Origin: Methylotenera sp.
GTDB lineage: Bacteria; Pseudomonadota; Gammaproteobacteria; Burkholderiales; Methylophilaceae
Direction of reading: 5' to 3'
Length of the DNA: 64,000 bases
Assembly (NCBI RefSeq): GCF_029945705.1
Contig: NZ_JAQSDC010000004.1
Location: forward strand, 290,651-354,650
Positions 53,407 through 62,220 of this stretch are shown here, piece by piece. Position numbers and translations under genes: made by a program. A model generated the notes under the pieces. It was not told the DNA's origin and searched no databases. It saw only the letters and a program-made list of their open reading frames with translations. Position 1 is the first letter of the stretch. Each line of letters opens with the position of its first letter.

Positions 53407-54504
53407 TTAAAACCTTGCACCACGAATATTACATACTTTCATCGCTGGGTTTTCTGCGTTCATCATATCAATAGCACTTACTTTCTGTAGCGCATCAGCC
53501 TTAGATTCTGGTTGAACAGCAGCAATGGTGCAGTCTACACATTTGCCTTTTGATTCTTCGTAGCCCTTAATGGCCTCTAAACCTTTCACATTGGTCATAA
53601 TAGTACCGTCTAATATTGCTTCGCCAAATTTTGCACCCGTAATATCGGCACCTGTTAAATCTGCTTTGCTGAAATCTGCTCGGAATAAGTCGGTATTGCG
53701 TAAATTCGCGCCTCTAAAATCGGCAAATCTAAAATTAGAGCGATTGATGTCTGCACCTTCAAAATTAGTATGGGCAAACTTTCCGCCAATCGCATCAAAG
53801 CGCATTGCGCCCATCGGTTGGTTACCAATATCTAAACCAAAGCGACCTCTGATGACGGTTGCATCGCTCATATTGACATTGCCTAGCGTACCTATCATGC
53901 GTGCATTGGTGAGGTTGGCACCTTGAAAATTAGTCTTATCGAAGATTGCCTGAAAGATAGTCGCGTCAGTTAAATCAGCGCCGCCTAAGTTGGCATCTTC
54001 AAGTCTGGCAAGGTTTAAATAGCTTTTTTGCATATTTGCACCACTTAAATTTGCGCCACGTAAATAAGCGCCAAAAAAGCTGGTATTGACCATTTTGCAA
54101 TGACGTAAATCCATTTTGTCGAACTCTAAATAGCCTGCGTCTTTGTTGCTTAAGTCACATGTTTGGCTATTGATTTGTTTAAGTGCATCAGCTTGGCTGA
54201 TTTTTTCACGCTCAGGCTCAACATCTTTAGCTGTCTTATCTACAACGGTCTTATCTGCATTTTTGGCATAAAAGGCACTGGCTTTATTAATGACTGCTTG
54301 TGGATTTGCTAAAAATGCGGCTTTTGCAGACTCGCTACTAAAGCAATAAGTTTTGCCGTTATACATTTCTTTTATTTCACAGTTAGTTGTAAATGATATG
54401 CCTTGTGATAAGCCATTGGTACATTGATTATTAAACTCGGCGGCGTATGAGTAGCTGCTTAGTGATAGGCAGATGACTATAGTTAATTGCTTGAATATAT
54501 TCAT
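53407..54504 (-). CDS. Exported YHS-like/pentapeptide-repeat protein
   Basis: A 365-residue protein with a signal peptide (SYAAEF near 22). A short YHS-like domain follows (CEIKEMYNGKTYCFSSESAKAAFLANPQAVINKA, about 42-76), known in heavy-metal-related proteins. From about 125 to 310 it is made of pentapeptide repeats A(D/N)LxxA (GAYLRGANLSGANMQ, FADFRGANLRNTDLF, FSKADLTGADITGAKF), which fold into a right-handed quadrilateral helix. Cys residues occur at about 116, 134 and near the C-terminus (CVDC). It is probably periplasmic. The role is unknown; the domain combination is unusual. Confidence 0.75.
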   Translation of the reverse strand: MNIFKQLTIVICLSLSSYSYAAEFNNQCTNGLSQGISFTTNCEIKEMYNGKTYCFSSESAKAAFLANPQAVINKASAFYAKNADKTVVDKTAKDVEPEREKISQADALKQINSQTCDLSNKDAGYLEFDKMDLRHCKMVNTSFFGAYLRGANLSGANMQKSYLNLARLEDANLGGADLTDATIFQAIFDKTNFQGANLTNARMIGTLGNVNMSDATVIRGRFGLDIGNQPMGAMRFDAIGGKFAHTNFEGADINRSNFRFADFRGANLRNTDLFRADFSKADLTGADITGAKFGEAILDGTIMTNVKGLEAIKGYEESKGKCVDCTIAAVQPESKADALQKVSAIDMMNAENPAMKVCNIRGARF

Positions 54505-54852
54505 GATAGTTCTCCAATGTTCTGCTTTATGGTTAAGCAGTTATTTGCATTATTCACGCTTCATTGCTAATACTTTGTAACTCACGTCACACAACGATAA
54601 ATAAGTATTAATGAGACTATTGTTTGGTCTTTTAGTTTCTCTAATGAAAATCATTAGTTACAAATTCGTAACAATTGTTTGTAGTCCAAACTGAAAATAG
54701 CCGCGTTAACTCACCATCTGCAAAGTAATTCGCAGAGATTGAGTGTGAAAAGTTTATATTTTAAATTCAATCCATCGCGCTAATTAGGCGTAACTAAGTT
54801 CTAGCTACTTAACTTAAGTCATAAAAGTAAGTTAGACAAAAGGAGAAATAAA
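54505..54852. other. 348-base divergent intergenic region
   Basis: It separates the pentapeptide-repeat gene (minus) from the glycine-zipper gene (plus) and must hold both promoters. A small inverted repeat CTGCTT-N7-AAGCAG lies at 54522-54540 in the minus-strand leader, and GTTAC-N6-GTAAC at 54657-54672 near the middle. AAAGGAG at 54839-54845 is the ribosome site for the plus gene. I see no small ORF or RNA gene in it. Confidence 0.5.
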
Positions 54853-55521
54853 ATGAGTTTTGTAAAAAACGTGCGAGTTAAAATGTTGGTGCCAGCTTTA
54901 TTGACTGCAGTATTTGCAGTGCCAGCAATGGCGGCTGATCAATATACTGATACAGCCCGCGTGCTTTCATCAACACCTCAAGTGGAGCGTGTGAATGTGC
55001 CGCGCCAAGAATGTCGTACAGAATATCAGCAACAAAGCTACAGTAATGGTGGTAATAACTCTGTGGCTGGTGCCATTATCGGTGGTATTGCGGGTGGTTT
55101 GCTAGGAAATACAGTGGGTCGTGGTAATGGCCGTGTTGCAGCTGCTGCGGTGGGTGCCGGTGTAGGTGCTATTGCAGGTAATAGTATTGCCAATAATCAA
55201 CGTGGTTACGGTGGTACGCGTAGTGTGCCAGTACAAGCTTGCTACCAAGTTGATAATTGGCAAAGTGTGACTACGGGCTATTTAGTGAACTATGAATACA
55301 ACGGTAGAACTTATAGTACCGTGACGAATGAACAGCCTGGTCGCTATATTGATGTGAATGTAGCAATAGAGCCGCGTAGTCGTGTCGTTTCGCAAGTGAC
55401 TTATGTGGAAGCTGCTACTTATAACAATAGAGGTTGGGATGGTGATCATGACCGTCGTGATCACGGTCGCCGCGGTTGGGATAGGCATGATGACGACCGA
55501 GGTGATGGCCGTTACTATTAA
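54853..55521 (+). CDS. Glycine-zipper 2TM domain protein
   Basis: A 222-residue exported protein (signal peptide ending AMAAD near 28). The glycine zipper (GAIIGGIAGGLLGNTVGRG and VAAAAVGAGVGAIAGNSIA, about 73-117) resembles outer-membrane SlyB-type proteins. The following part has a Cys (QACYQVDNW) and ends in a His/Asp/Arg-rich low-complexity tail (about 200-222) that may bind metal. A terminator follows. Confidence 0.8.
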   Translation: MSFVKNVRVKMLVPALLTAVFAVPAMAADQYTDTARVLSSTPQVERVNVPRQECRTEYQQQSYSNGGNNSVAGAIIGGIAGGLLGNTVGRGNGRVAAAAVGAGVGAIAGNSIANNQRGYGGTRSVPVQACYQVDNWQSVTTGYLVNYEYNGRTYSTVTNEQPGRYIDVNVAIEPRSRVVSQVTYVEAATYNNRGWDGDHDRRDHGRRGWDRHDDDRGDGRYY

Positions 55522-55588
55522 GCCTCAGTTTATAGCTTGTAAAAATATAGCAGTTTATTAGCCTAGCCCATAAAGCTAGGCGATTGTT

Positions 55589-55629
55589 AAACCCAGTAGT
55601 CCCAAAAAGACTGCTGGGTTTTTATTTTT
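55589..55629 (+). terminator. Intrinsic terminator after glycine-zipper gene
   Basis: AAACCCAGTAGTC and GACTGCTGGGTTT form a long stem (one mismatch), followed by TTATTTTT. Confidence 0.88.
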
Positions 55630-55712
55630 GGAAATCTCCCATGCTAAATCTCCCATCCAAAGGTGCTTGCAAGTAAAATCTATCTTGTAGATATTATTGA
55701 TATGAGTTTTGT

Positions 55713-56699
55713 GTGAAATTAACGGTAGATTGCGTTTTAAATCATGAGTTAGCCAGCTTGCAAAGTGCTAGTGCATTAGCGCGCTTGCTGTCTAAAGCTT
55801 GCGTTGCACAGGTAGGTGTGCCGCTAGAAGCATTAACATGTCAACAGCTTGGACTAAATGAAGAGGGCGATTGGCCTATTGCTGCTATTAGCGCTGCTGC
55901 GGATGGTTTAGTTATAGGTGATAGTTATTGGTTGCGAGCTGATCCTGTACATTTTGTTATGCAACGAGATTGTTTTAGTCTAAGTGAGCCAGCGCCGTTA
56001 TATGTAAAACCAGCGCATGCTGTGCTGATGGTTGCTAGTTTGAATACGCATTTTGCTCAAGATGGCTTGCTATTCTGCATTGGAAAATCAGGCGCATGGT
56101 ATTTACGTGCGGATAAAGCTGCACAGATTACAACCACCTTGCCCAGCGTTGCAATGGATAAAAACGTGCATCATTTCATGCCGCAAGGAGTAGATGCTGC
56201 AAAATGGAAATCTATACTTAATGAAGTGCAAATGCTGCTGCATGATCATCCAACAAATGAAGCGCGTGAATCTAGTGGTGAGCTTGTGGTGAATAGTGTT
56301 TGGCTGTCTGGTGGTGGTGTCATGCCTACATTTAAAGCCTTACAGCATAATGTGGAGCTAATGTTTGCGAATGATGTTTTAAACCAAGGCTTAGCAACCT
56401 GGGCAAAAATAGCTTACCAACCCGTACCTATTAATTTAGATGAAATTTTACAGAGTACGGCACAGCATGTGCGGCTAGCACTGCCACAAAGCAATCACTC
56501 TCAAACAAGCCAATCTAACACTAATTACTTTGATGAGACTTGGTTCGCACCGCTTTTTACCGCATTTAAGAGTAAGCAGATTGAGCAACTCACTTTGAAT
56601 TTAGGTTTTTATGAAAAATGCTTAGTCGTTGTGATCAAGCCCTTAGATGTTTATAAGTTTTGGCGAAAAGCAAAACCTATTATGCAATATCTCGAATAA
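55713..56699 (+). CDS. RpfE-like protein
   Basis: A 328-residue soluble protein of the RpfE family found next to recJ in Xanthomonas and many Betaproteobacteria. Visible segments are GDWPIAAISAAADGLVIGDSYWLRADPVHF (about 52-81) and VNSVWLSGGGVMP (about 191-203). Function is not established; similarity to phosphoglycerate mutases has been used as a label but no catalytic motif is visible. The GTG start at 55713 gives MKLTVDC. It is followed by recJ after 40 bases. Confidence 0.75.
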   Translation: MKLTVDCVLNHELASLQSASALARLLSKACVAQVGVPLEALTCQQLGLNEEGDWPIAAISAAADGLVIGDSYWLRADPVHFVMQRDCFSLSEPAPLYVKPAHAVLMVASLNTHFAQDGLLFCIGKSGAWYLRADKAAQITTTLPSVAMDKNVHHFMPQGVDAAKWKSILNEVQMLLHDHPTNEARESSGELVVNSVWLSGGGVMPTFKALQHNVELMFANDVLNQGLATWAKIAYQPVPINLDEILQSTAQHVRLALPQSNHSQTSQSNTNYFDETWFAPLFTAFKSKQIEQLTLNLGFYEKCLVVVIKPLDVYKFWRKAKPIMQYLE

Positions 56700-56739
56700 G
56701 CTTACCTAAGTAATTGAATTGATAAATAATCGAATTTAA

Positions 56740-58434
56740 ATGACCAAAATTGTACAACGCAATATTCCACCTCAAGCGGCGCAAACGCTGCAAGCGTCAG
56801 GTGCCTCATCGCTAATGGCGCGACTATTGGCTGCGCGGGGCATTAGCGATGCCAATCAACTTAGCATTAATTTAAGCAATCTATTACCTCCCAACACATT
56901 GACAAATAATGTCGCTATGGCAAAACTATTAGCTGACGCGATTCAAGCCAATAAAAAATTATTGGTGATTGGTGATTACGATGCAGACGGCGCAACAGCC
57001 ACAGCGGTTGCCGTGAAAGGATTAAAAGCCTTTGGTGCGACGGTAAGTTTTTTAGTGCCGAATCGCTTTGAGTTCGGCTACGGCTTAACGCCGGAAATTG
57101 TAGCGCTTGCCGCCACACAAAACCCAGATGTGATTATTACTGTCGATAATGGCATTGCCAGCGTAGACGGTGTCGCAGCAGCGAATGCGCTAGGCATACA
57201 GGTGCTGATTACCGATCACCATTTGCCAGGTCAAGTCACGCCAGAAGCAGCTTGTATTATTAACCCTAATCAACATGGTTGTAGTTTCCCAAGTAAGAAT
57301 CTAGCGGGTGTAGGTGTCATGTTTTATTGCTTACTCGGTTTGCGTGCGGAAATGCGGGAACGTGGTCTTTTTGCAGAAAAACCAGAGCCAAATTTAACGG
57401 AGTTGCTTGATTTAGTCGCATTAGGTACGGTGGCAGATTTGGTTAAACTTGATGATAATAATCGTATCCTAGTCGAACAAGGTTTGCGCAGAATTCGCGC
57501 AGGTGCTTGTTCGCAAGGCATATTGGCGTTATTAAGAGTAGCAGGTCGTCAGCCGCAAAATACGAATGCACAGGATTTGGGCTTTTATGTCGGCCCACGG
57601 CTGAATGCCGCTGGCAGGCTAGACGACATGACCTTAGGCATACAATGTTTGCTTGCTGAATCTGAACTTGAAGCCACTACCATCGCCCAACGTTTGCAAG
57701 ATTTAAACGTGCAGCGTCGCAGCATAGAGGCCGACATGCAAGACGGCGCCAGCTTGTCGTTGGATGAGATTAATATCGATAACCAATTTGCCATTAGCAT
57801 TTATCAAGAAGACTGGCATCAAGGTGTCATAGGCATTCTAGCCTCGCGAATTAAAGAGCGCTACCACCGCCCAGTGATTGCTTTTGCAAGTGCTGGCGAT
57901 GGTCTGCTTAAAGGATCAGGCCGTTCTATTGCTAGTTTGCATTTACGCGATGCCCTTGATTTGCTCAGTAAGCATCAGCCAGATTTAATTTTAAAGTTTG
58001 GTGGGCACGCCATGGCTGCCGGTCTTACCATTAAGCAGGTTGATTTTGAATTGTTCAATCAAAGCTTTGAGGTTGTAGTAAGAAGCTTGATTACAGAAGC
58101 CGATTTGGAATCCGTGCTTGAAGTAGATGGTAGTTTAAGTAAAAATGAGATGACTTTCGCCACTGCGCATGCATTAGAAAATCAAGTGTGGGGGCAGGGC
58201 TTTGCACCGCCATTATTTTATGATGAATTTGAAGTGTTGAATCAGCGTTTGTTGGGTGAGAAACACCTTAAACTTAGCCTGAAAAAAGATGCAAGTATCA
58301 TCGATGCTATTTACTTTAATCACGCTGAATTCTTACCAGATGAAATTCAAACTGCCTATCAGTTACAAACCAATAGCTATAACGGGTCGCAAAAAGTGCA
58401 ATTGAATCTGCGTTATGTAATGAATGAAACTTAA
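56740..58434 (+). CDS. recJ: Single-stranded-DNA-specific exonuclease RecJ
   Basis: A 564-residue DHH-family 5'-3' exonuclease. Motif I is VIGDYDADGATATAVAV (about 75-91), motif III TDHHLPGQV (about 157-165), and the DHHA1 part GSGRSIASLHLRDAL and KFGGHAMAAGLT (about 400-435) is complete. Normal length. It acts in recombination and mismatch repair. It lies between rpfE and the NAD(P)HX dehydratase. Confidence 0.94.
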   Translation: MTKIVQRNIPPQAAQTLQASGASSLMARLLAARGISDANQLSINLSNLLPPNTLTNNVAMAKLLADAIQANKKLLVIGDYDADGATATAVAVKGLKAFGATVSFLVPNRFEFGYGLTPEIVALAATQNPDVIITVDNGIASVDGVAAANALGIQVLITDHHLPGQVTPEAACIINPNQHGCSFPSKNLAGVGVMFYCLLGLRAEMRERGLFAEKPEPNLTELLDLVALGTVADLVKLDDNNRILVEQGLRRIRAGACSQGILALLRVAGRQPQNTNAQDLGFYVGPRLNAAGRLDDMTLGIQCLLAESELEATTIAQRLQDLNVQRRSIEADMQDGASLSLDEINIDNQFAISIYQEDWHQGVIGILASRIKERYHRPVIAFASAGDGLLKGSGRSIASLHLRDALDLLSKHQPDLILKFGGHAMAAGLTIKQVDFELFNQSFEVVVRSLITEADLESVLEVDGSLSKNEMTFATAHALENQVWGQGFAPPLFYDEFEVLNQRLLGEKHLKLSLKKDASIIDAIYFNHAEFLPDEIQTAYQLQTNSYNGSQKVQLNLRYVMNET

Positions 58435-58460
58435 GTAATCACTAGGCTCAAATATTAAGG

Positions 58461-59339
58461 ATGGCTATCATCAAAACTGAACAAGTTAACTCTCATTTGC
58501 TAGTGCAAAGTATGTTGGTTAACACTTTGCCGCGACGTAATGCTGACGCACATAAAGGCACGTTCGGCAGTCTAGCAATTGTTGGTGGTGATGCCAGCAT
58601 GATAGGGGCTGTATTGTTGTCAGCCAGAGCCGCCATGTTGAGCGGTGCGGGGCGTGTTTATGCGGCTTGTTTATCCACCAACGCACCTAGTGTTGATATG
58701 TTGCATGCAGAAATCATGTTTCGCAAACCTACTGATTTAACCAACTTAGCACAATTAAATTGTGTTGTAATTGGCCCAGGGCTTGGTCAATCACATACAG
58801 CGATCGAGCTGTTGGAGTTTTGGTTGAGTCAAAATGTAGTGATGTTGATTGATGCAGATGCACTGAATTTAATTGCTAAGCATCCACATTTGGCGGCAAT
58901 TTGCAAAAATCGTCGGTCAGAAACGGTTATTACGCCACACGCTGGAGAGGCCGCTAGATTAATCGGGCGGACTAGTGAAGAGATTCAGCAAAGCAGAGCT
59001 GATAGCGCACTTAAGTTAGCTCAAGATTTACATGTAACTTGCGTTCTTAAAGGCGCTAGCACCTTGGTAGCGCATGTCGATGGCCGTTATTTTATTAATA
59101 CTACAGGCAATGTTGGGCTCGCTAGTGGGGGCACGGGTGATGTGCTTAGTGGCATTATTGGTAGTTTTTTAGCGCAAGGTTTAAGTGGTTTAGATGCAGC
59201 CAATCTTGGTGTTTTTATACACGGTGCGGCAGCTGATGCTTTAGTGGCAAAAGGTATAGGCCCTGCAGGGCTTGCTGCATCAGAAGTTGCTATTGAGGCA
59301 CGCAATATCATTAATCACTTAAGCTCACGCCTCACCTAG
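58461..59339 (+). CDS. ADP/ATP-dependent NAD(P)H-hydrate dehydratase (C-terminal YjeF domain only)
   Basis: A 292-residue ribokinase-like enzyme repairing hydrated NAD(P)H. DADALNLIAKHP (about 133-144), VITPHAGEAARLIG (about 155-168) and the catalytic GGTGDVLSGIIG (about 224-235) are clear. In E. coli NnrD is fused to the NAD(P)HX epimerase; the epimerase domain is absent here and must be encoded elsewhere if present. It starts 26 bases after recJ. Confidence 0.92.
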   Translation: MAIIKTEQVNSHLLVQSMLVNTLPRRNADAHKGTFGSLAIVGGDASMIGAVLLSARAAMLSGAGRVYAACLSTNAPSVDMLHAEIMFRKPTDLTNLAQLNCVVIGPGLGQSHTAIELLEFWLSQNVVMLIDADALNLIAKHPHLAAICKNRRSETVITPHAGEAARLIGRTSEEIQQSRADSALKLAQDLHVTCVLKGASTLVAHVDGRYFINTTGNVGLASGGTGDVLSGIIGSFLAQGLSGLDAANLGVFIHGAAADALVAKGIGPAGLAASEVAIEARNIINHLSSRLT

Positions 59340-59420
59340 TATGCTTATTGTCTAGTTAAGCGATGACTATAAGCAATTAAAAATGTAAAATTATGCCTAT
59401 AAATATCAACTAAGGTTAGC

Positions 59421-60173
59421 ATGGGTAAAAAATTAGTCGTTGCCAATTGGAAAATGCATGGCAATCTAGCTGAAAATAAGCTGTTATTTCAAGCTTATAT
59501 TAATCAGTTATCATCCCTCAAAAATACCGATGTTGTTGTTTGTGTGCCATACCCTTATCTAGCACAAGCACAATCCATGTTGCAAAATACCAATATCTCT
59601 TGGGGTGCTCAGAACCTTAGTAAAGATGCGGTTGGTGCGCATACTGGTGAAGTGAGCGCCGCGATGATTAAAGACTTTGGTGCAGGTTATGTCATTATTG
59701 GCCACTCAGAACGTGCGACCGCCTATTGTGAATCAGATGAAAATATAGCCACTAAATTCGTGCAAGCGCAAGCACATGGATTAACGCCAATTTTATGTGT
59801 AGGTGAAACCTTGATTGAACGCGAAGCCGGCGTTATGCAAATGGTGGTTGGCAAGCAATTAGATACTATTATTAATACATATGGTGCAGCTGTGTTTGCT
59901 AAATCAGTAGTTTCATATGAACCGATTTGGGCAATTGGTACGGGTTTGGCCGCAAGCTCAGAACAAGCGCAAAGCATGCACGAATTTATCCGCGGTAAAG
60001 TTGCAATGCTAGATAAAGCGGCTGCAGCAAGCATGAAAATCCTCTATGGGGGCAGCGTAAACCCGCAAAATGCGGTACAATTATTTGTTATGCAAGATAT
60101 CGATGGTGGTCTAGTCGGCAAGTGCTCATTAAATGCACAAGAATTTGAACGGATATGTCGCGTTACAGCCTGA
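59421..60173 (+). CDS. tpiA: Triose-phosphate isomerase
   Basis: A 250-residue TIM barrel. The catalytic Lys is in NWKMHG (about 9-14), His in IIGHSERA (about 92-99) and Glu in YEPIWAIGTG (about 163-172). It interconverts dihydroxyacetone phosphate and glyceraldehyde 3-phosphate. The order tpiA-secG-tRNA-Leu is usual in Betaproteobacteria. Confidence 0.96.
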   Translation: MGKKLVVANWKMHGNLAENKLLFQAYINQLSSLKNTDVVVCVPYPYLAQAQSMLQNTNISWGAQNLSKDAVGAHTGEVSAAMIKDFGAGYVIIGHSERATAYCESDENIATKFVQAQAHGLTPILCVGETLIEREAGVMQMVVGKQLDTIINTYGAAVFAKSVVSYEPIWAIGTGLAASSEQAQSMHEFIRGKVAMLDKAAAASMKILYGGSVNPQNAVQLFVMQDIDGGLVGKCSLNAQEFERICRVTA

Positions 60174-60243
60174 AAAAGCGTAACAAATTATAGCGGCGTA
60201 AGTTCTGCGTTAGTTGTAAAAATTAGATAGCATTAGGTGGAAA

Positions 60244-60600
60244 ATGGAAAAATTAGTATTAGTAATTCATGTGATTGCAGCGCTAGGCGTCATTGCTTTG
60301 GTTCTTTTGCAGCATGGCAAAGGTGCAGATATGGGCGCTTCATTTGGTAGCGGCGCATCTGGCAGTTTATTTGGTGTGTCTGGCTCAGCTAACTTCATGA
60401 GCCGCGCAACTGCAGTTTTTGTGTTGATATTCTTCACTACAAGCTTAACGCTAGCCTATATGTCTAGCCATAAAGAAGGCAGCGGAAGCGTGGTTAAAGC
60501 GATGGCAGAGAAAAATGCCATAGTGAATACGACTACGCCAGCAGCAAAAATCGATGCCATTACGCCGCCAGCAGCACCGGCACAAGATATACCAAAGTAA
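60244..60600 (+). CDS. secG: Preprotein translocase subunit SecG
   Basis: A 118-residue membrane protein with two helices (about 5-20 and 55-73) and the family segment LLQHGKGADMGASFGSGASGSLFG (about 21-44) between them. The C-terminal Ala/Pro-rich tail is variable. It is part of the SecYEG channel. A short hairpin lies between it and the tRNA gene. Confidence 0.94.
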   Translation: MEKLVLVIHVIAALGVIALVLLQHGKGADMGASFGSGASGSLFGVSGSANFMSRATAVFVLIFFTTSLTLAYMSSHKEGSGSVVKAMAEKNAIVNTTTPAAKIDAITPPAAPAQDIPK

Positions 60601-60631
60601 TTAAATTTTCTGAGTTTAGTCTCAGAAAGAT

Positions 60632-60717
60632 GCCGTCGTGGTGGAATTGGTAGACACGCAACCTTGAGGTGGTTGTGACTAATAGTCGTGAGAGTTCGAG
60701 TCTCTCCGTCGGCACCA
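60632..60717 (+). tRNA. tRNA-Leu (anticodon GAG)
   Basis: A complete cloverleaf with encoded CCA. The anticodon stem CAACC/GGTTG holds the loop TTGAGGT, anticodon GAG (60666-60668). A long variable arm (TGACTAATAGTCGT) marks a class II Leu tRNA, and the T arm GAGAG-TTCGAGT-CTCTC is perfect. The acceptor stem GCCGTCG/CGTCGGC has a T-T mismatch at pair 5-68. The 3' half probably belongs to the attachment site of the adjoining integrative element. Confidence 0.95.
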
Positions 60718-60832
60718 GAAGATAGTTTCAAGTGGTCTCAAATAGCTTCAATATCCCTGTAAATACAATAAGTTAGCACTAAATACTGTATTACGCAGTA
60801 GCATGTTGTCTTATACAGTCTCTTTACAAAAC

Positions 60833-60886
60833 GTATAAAAATATGTATAAAAACATAACTCATAAATTTTTTATACGTTTTTATAC
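60833..60886. promoter_or_regulatory. Four GTATAAAAA repeats in front of the integrase gene
   Basis: GTATAAAAA at 60833-60841 and 60845-60853, and its complement TTTTTATAC at 60868-60876 and 60878-60886. The two pairs face each other just before the ATG at 60890. They may be integrase arm sites or operators for autoregulation. Confidence 0.6.
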
Positions 60887-60889
60887 ATT

Positions 60890-62131
60890 ATGGCAAAAAA
60901 GCTATCTAATCAAATACTAGACGACCTTACTATTCGTGCCGCAAAGCCAAAGGATAAGCAATACACCGTAAGAGATGGCAATGGCTTATTTTTACTGGTA
61001 CATCCTAACGGTAGCAAATATTTTCAACTACGTACTACTCTAAACGGCAAACCTAAACTTTTACAACTAGGCATCTATCCTGACTTAACGCTTGCTGAAG
61101 CACGTCGTTTAGCAATGGAAAAGCGGCGTATGGTTGCTGATAATCTTGATCCTGTAATTGAAGCTAAGTTAGAAAAGGCGCAAGCCATTAAGGACGCAGA
61201 TGCTACATTCCGTTCAGTAGCTGAAGTATGGCTAGATATAAAAAAACATACATTAGCGCAAACTACTCATTTAAAAATAGCACAAACCTTCAATGCTAAT
61301 GTTTACAGCAAACTAGGGAGTTACCCTATTTGCAAGATAGATAATCATATGGTTCGTGATTGTTTGCTGGTAATGCAAAAACGTGGGGCACTAGAGATTA
61401 TGGAAAAAACACGTGGATGGATTAAGCAGGTGTTTGATTTTGCTTTAAGTGACAAGATGATTAGTGAGAATCCTATACCAGTCACAGACCTGAGACTTAA
61501 AAAGCACGTTGGCGAAAAATTTCCTAGACTAAAGTCAGCAAATGATGCCGGCAAACTATTACGCAATCTTACAGATTATGCAGGTAGCTTCGAAGTTTCA
61601 ACGTGTGTTTACCTCATGATTAACCTTGCACAAAGACCCAGTGAGCTACGATGTGCTAAATGGGTGGACTTCGATTTAGAAAAAGCTATTTGGACAATTC
61701 CACTGGAGCAATCAAAAACACGTAAGCATATGACAAAGCCCCATACTGTTATGCTGTCTAGGCAAGCAATAGAGGTATTAAAAGAGCTGAAGCATTATAC
61801 TGGCCATAGCGAATATGCTTTTTCATCAAGACTTGCTAGAAAGCCTGTATCTGAAGCAACGATACGCAAAGCCTTTAGATTGAATTTTACCGACTATCAC
61901 ATAGTGCCACATGGTTGTCGCCACTTTTTCAGCACACAAGCAAATGAAAGCGGGTTGTTTAGGAATGATGTAATTGAAGCTGCTTTATCGCACGGTGATA
62001 AAGACAAAATCAGGGGTATTTACAACGAAGCTACCTATGATCGTGAACGCAAACAGCTTGCGCAATGGTGGAGCGATCAGCTAGACATAATGCGAGATGG
62101 TACAAAAGTAATACCATTTAAAAAGACTTAA
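60890..62131 (+). CDS. Tyrosine recombinase integrase, P4-like (DUF4102)
   Basis: A 413-residue integrase. An N-terminal arm-binding domain (LTIRAAKPKDKQYTVRDGNGLFLLVHPNGSKYF pattern, about 12-44) is followed by the core-binding and catalytic domains: Arg in LAQRPSELRCAKW (about 247-259), HGCRHFFST with His and Arg (about 343-351), and Tyr in IYNEATYDRER (about 382-392). It is intact and full length. It integrates the element at the adjacent tRNA-Leu. Confidence 0.95.
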   Translation: MAKKLSNQILDDLTIRAAKPKDKQYTVRDGNGLFLLVHPNGSKYFQLRTTLNGKPKLLQLGIYPDLTLAEARRLAMEKRRMVADNLDPVIEAKLEKAQAIKDADATFRSVAEVWLDIKKHTLAQTTHLKIAQTFNANVYSKLGSYPICKIDNHMVRDCLLVMQKRGALEIMEKTRGWIKQVFDFALSDKMISENPIPVTDLRLKKHVGEKFPRLKSANDAGKLLRNLTDYAGSFEVSTCVYLMINLAQRPSELRCAKWVDFDLEKAIWTIPLEQSKTRKHMTKPHTVMLSRQAIEVLKELKHYTGHSEYAFSSRLARKPVSEATIRKAFRLNFTDYHIVPHGCRHFFSTQANESGLFRNDVIEAALSHGDKDKIRGIYNEATYDRERKQLAQWWSDQLDIMRDGTKVIPFKKT

Positions 62132-62220
62132 CCATAATGCCCCGATTTCTGATTATGGTGGATTTAAAACTATTTTGAATTTGTGGGTGCGTAAATTTAT
62201 ATGAGCACTCACAATTGATC

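Noticed and set aside
54640..54680. Fur box in the AATGAAAATCATTAG segment
   Set aside because: Too few matches to the 19-base Fur consensus, and neither adjacent gene is an iron-uptake gene.
60456..60731. Minus-strand ORF of 91 residues over secG and tRNA-Leu
   Set aside because: Its start lies in the antisense of the tRNA gene, giving a GETRTLTT-like peptide that is a known false translation of Leu tRNA genes.
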